Program-made: the position numbers and the translations under genes
The notes under the pieces: model-generated
What the model was told of the DNA's origin: nothing
The model's database searches: none
Seen by the model: only the letters and a program-made list of their open reading frames with translations
In this document: positions 63,729 through 64,000 of the stretch, one piece after another
Layout: each line of letters starts with the position of its first letter
Numbering within the stretch: the first letter of the stretch is position 1
Assembly (NCBI RefSeq): GCF_002900365.1
Contig: NZ_CP025979.1
Coordinates: forward strand, 1,922,001-1,986,000
From: Escherichia marmotae
Lineage (GTDB): Bacteria; Pseudomonadota; Gammaproteobacteria; Enterobacterales; Enterobacteriaceae
Direction: 5' to 3'
Length of the DNA stretch: 64,000 bases

Positions 63729-64000
63729 ATGGAAAAAGAAGATTCATTTCCCCAACGCGTCTGGCAAATCGTAGCCGCTATTCCCGAAGGCTATGTCACC
63801 ACCTACGGTGATGTCGCAAAACTGGCAGGATCACCCCGCGCCGCGCGCCAGGTAGGCGCTGTGTTAAAGCGCCTACCCGAAGGCAGCACCTTGCCCTGGC
63901 ACCGGGTGGTTAATCGCCATGGCACAATTTCGTTAACCGGCCCAGATTTACAGCGTCAGCGGCAGGCGTTGCAGGCAGAAGGTGTGATGGTGTCGGGAAG
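63729..64000 (+). CDS. ybaZ: Alkyltransferase-like protein Atl (YbaZ), 3' end outside window
   Basis: 90 codons are visible from MEKEDSFPQRVWQIV, with AGGAAGA upstream; a longer annotated start inside the ffs upstream region exists for K-12 and cannot be excluded. The helix-turn-helix GYVTTYGDVAKLAGSPRAARQVG and PWHRVVNRHG are visible. Trp replaces the alkyl-acceptor Cys of PCHRV, the mark of ATL proteins, which bind O6-alkylguanine without repairing it and recruit nucleotide excision repair. Confidence 0.94.
   Translation, partial: MEKEDSFPQRVWQIVAAIPEGYVTTYGDVAKLAGSPRAARQVGAVLKRLPEGSTLPWHRVVNRHGTISLTGPDLQRQRQALQAEGVMVSG

Overview
The window is a chromosomal segment of Escherichia coli or a very close relative, of Shigella / enteroinvasive type. 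Almost every gene is recognisable, in order, from the E. coli K-12 stretch ybaZ to ybbW, here read in the opposite orientation. Diagnostic RNA and recoding signals are also E. coli-like: the 114-nt 4.5S RNA, the 84-nt ChiX sRNA, the dnaX and copA frameshift sites and many REP/BIME repeats. An ipaH effector gene, an EAST1 toxin gene and several decayed metabolic genes point to a pathogen undergoing genome reduction.

Layout. 1-7.1 kb: glyoxylate/allantoin genes (ybbW partial, glxR, hyi, gcl, allR, allA) with two AllR-type operators; the activator allS is stopped by an amber codon. 7.2-17.2 kb: selU, a 101-bp-period BIME array where K-12 carries rhsD, ybbP-ybbA, tesA-ybbO-cnoX, fetAB and qmcA-ybbJ. 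17.2-21.8 kb: an accessory block absent from K-12, made of a small DNA-binding-like protein divergent from a trimeric-autotransporter-like protein, a lipoprotein and a small membrane protein, then cueR, then the stubs of a type 1 secretion locus (HlyD-like C-terminus, TolC-like N-terminus). 21.8-28.7 kb: ybaT, a frameshifted glsA, copA with its CueR promoter, a second BIME array (ybaQ missing), ybaP, chiX and ybaK.

28.7-35.2 kb: ushA is broken by a 4-nt frameshift and by a 4856-bp composite transposon. The transposon consists of two 1315-bp IS1414-like (IS256-family) copies flanking an ipaH gene, and the whole unit is bounded by an 8-bp target duplication. Copy 1 carries an intact out-of-frame astA (EAST1) gene inside its transposase gene. 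Copy 2 has lost the astA start codon through a tight cluster of five substitutions, the only differences I found between the copies. One unit therefore carries a predicted type III effector and a toxin gene.

35.4-64 kb is mostly core: fsr (with an in-frame 27-codon deletion), ybaL, gsk, aes, hemH, adk, htpG, recR, ybaB, dnaX, apt, ybaN, priC, rsmS, mscK, acrR/acrAB, tomB-hha, maa, ylaC, pdeB, ybaA, ffs and the start of ybaZ (atl). Comparisons with K-12 rest on remembered gene order and protein sequences; no database search was possible.
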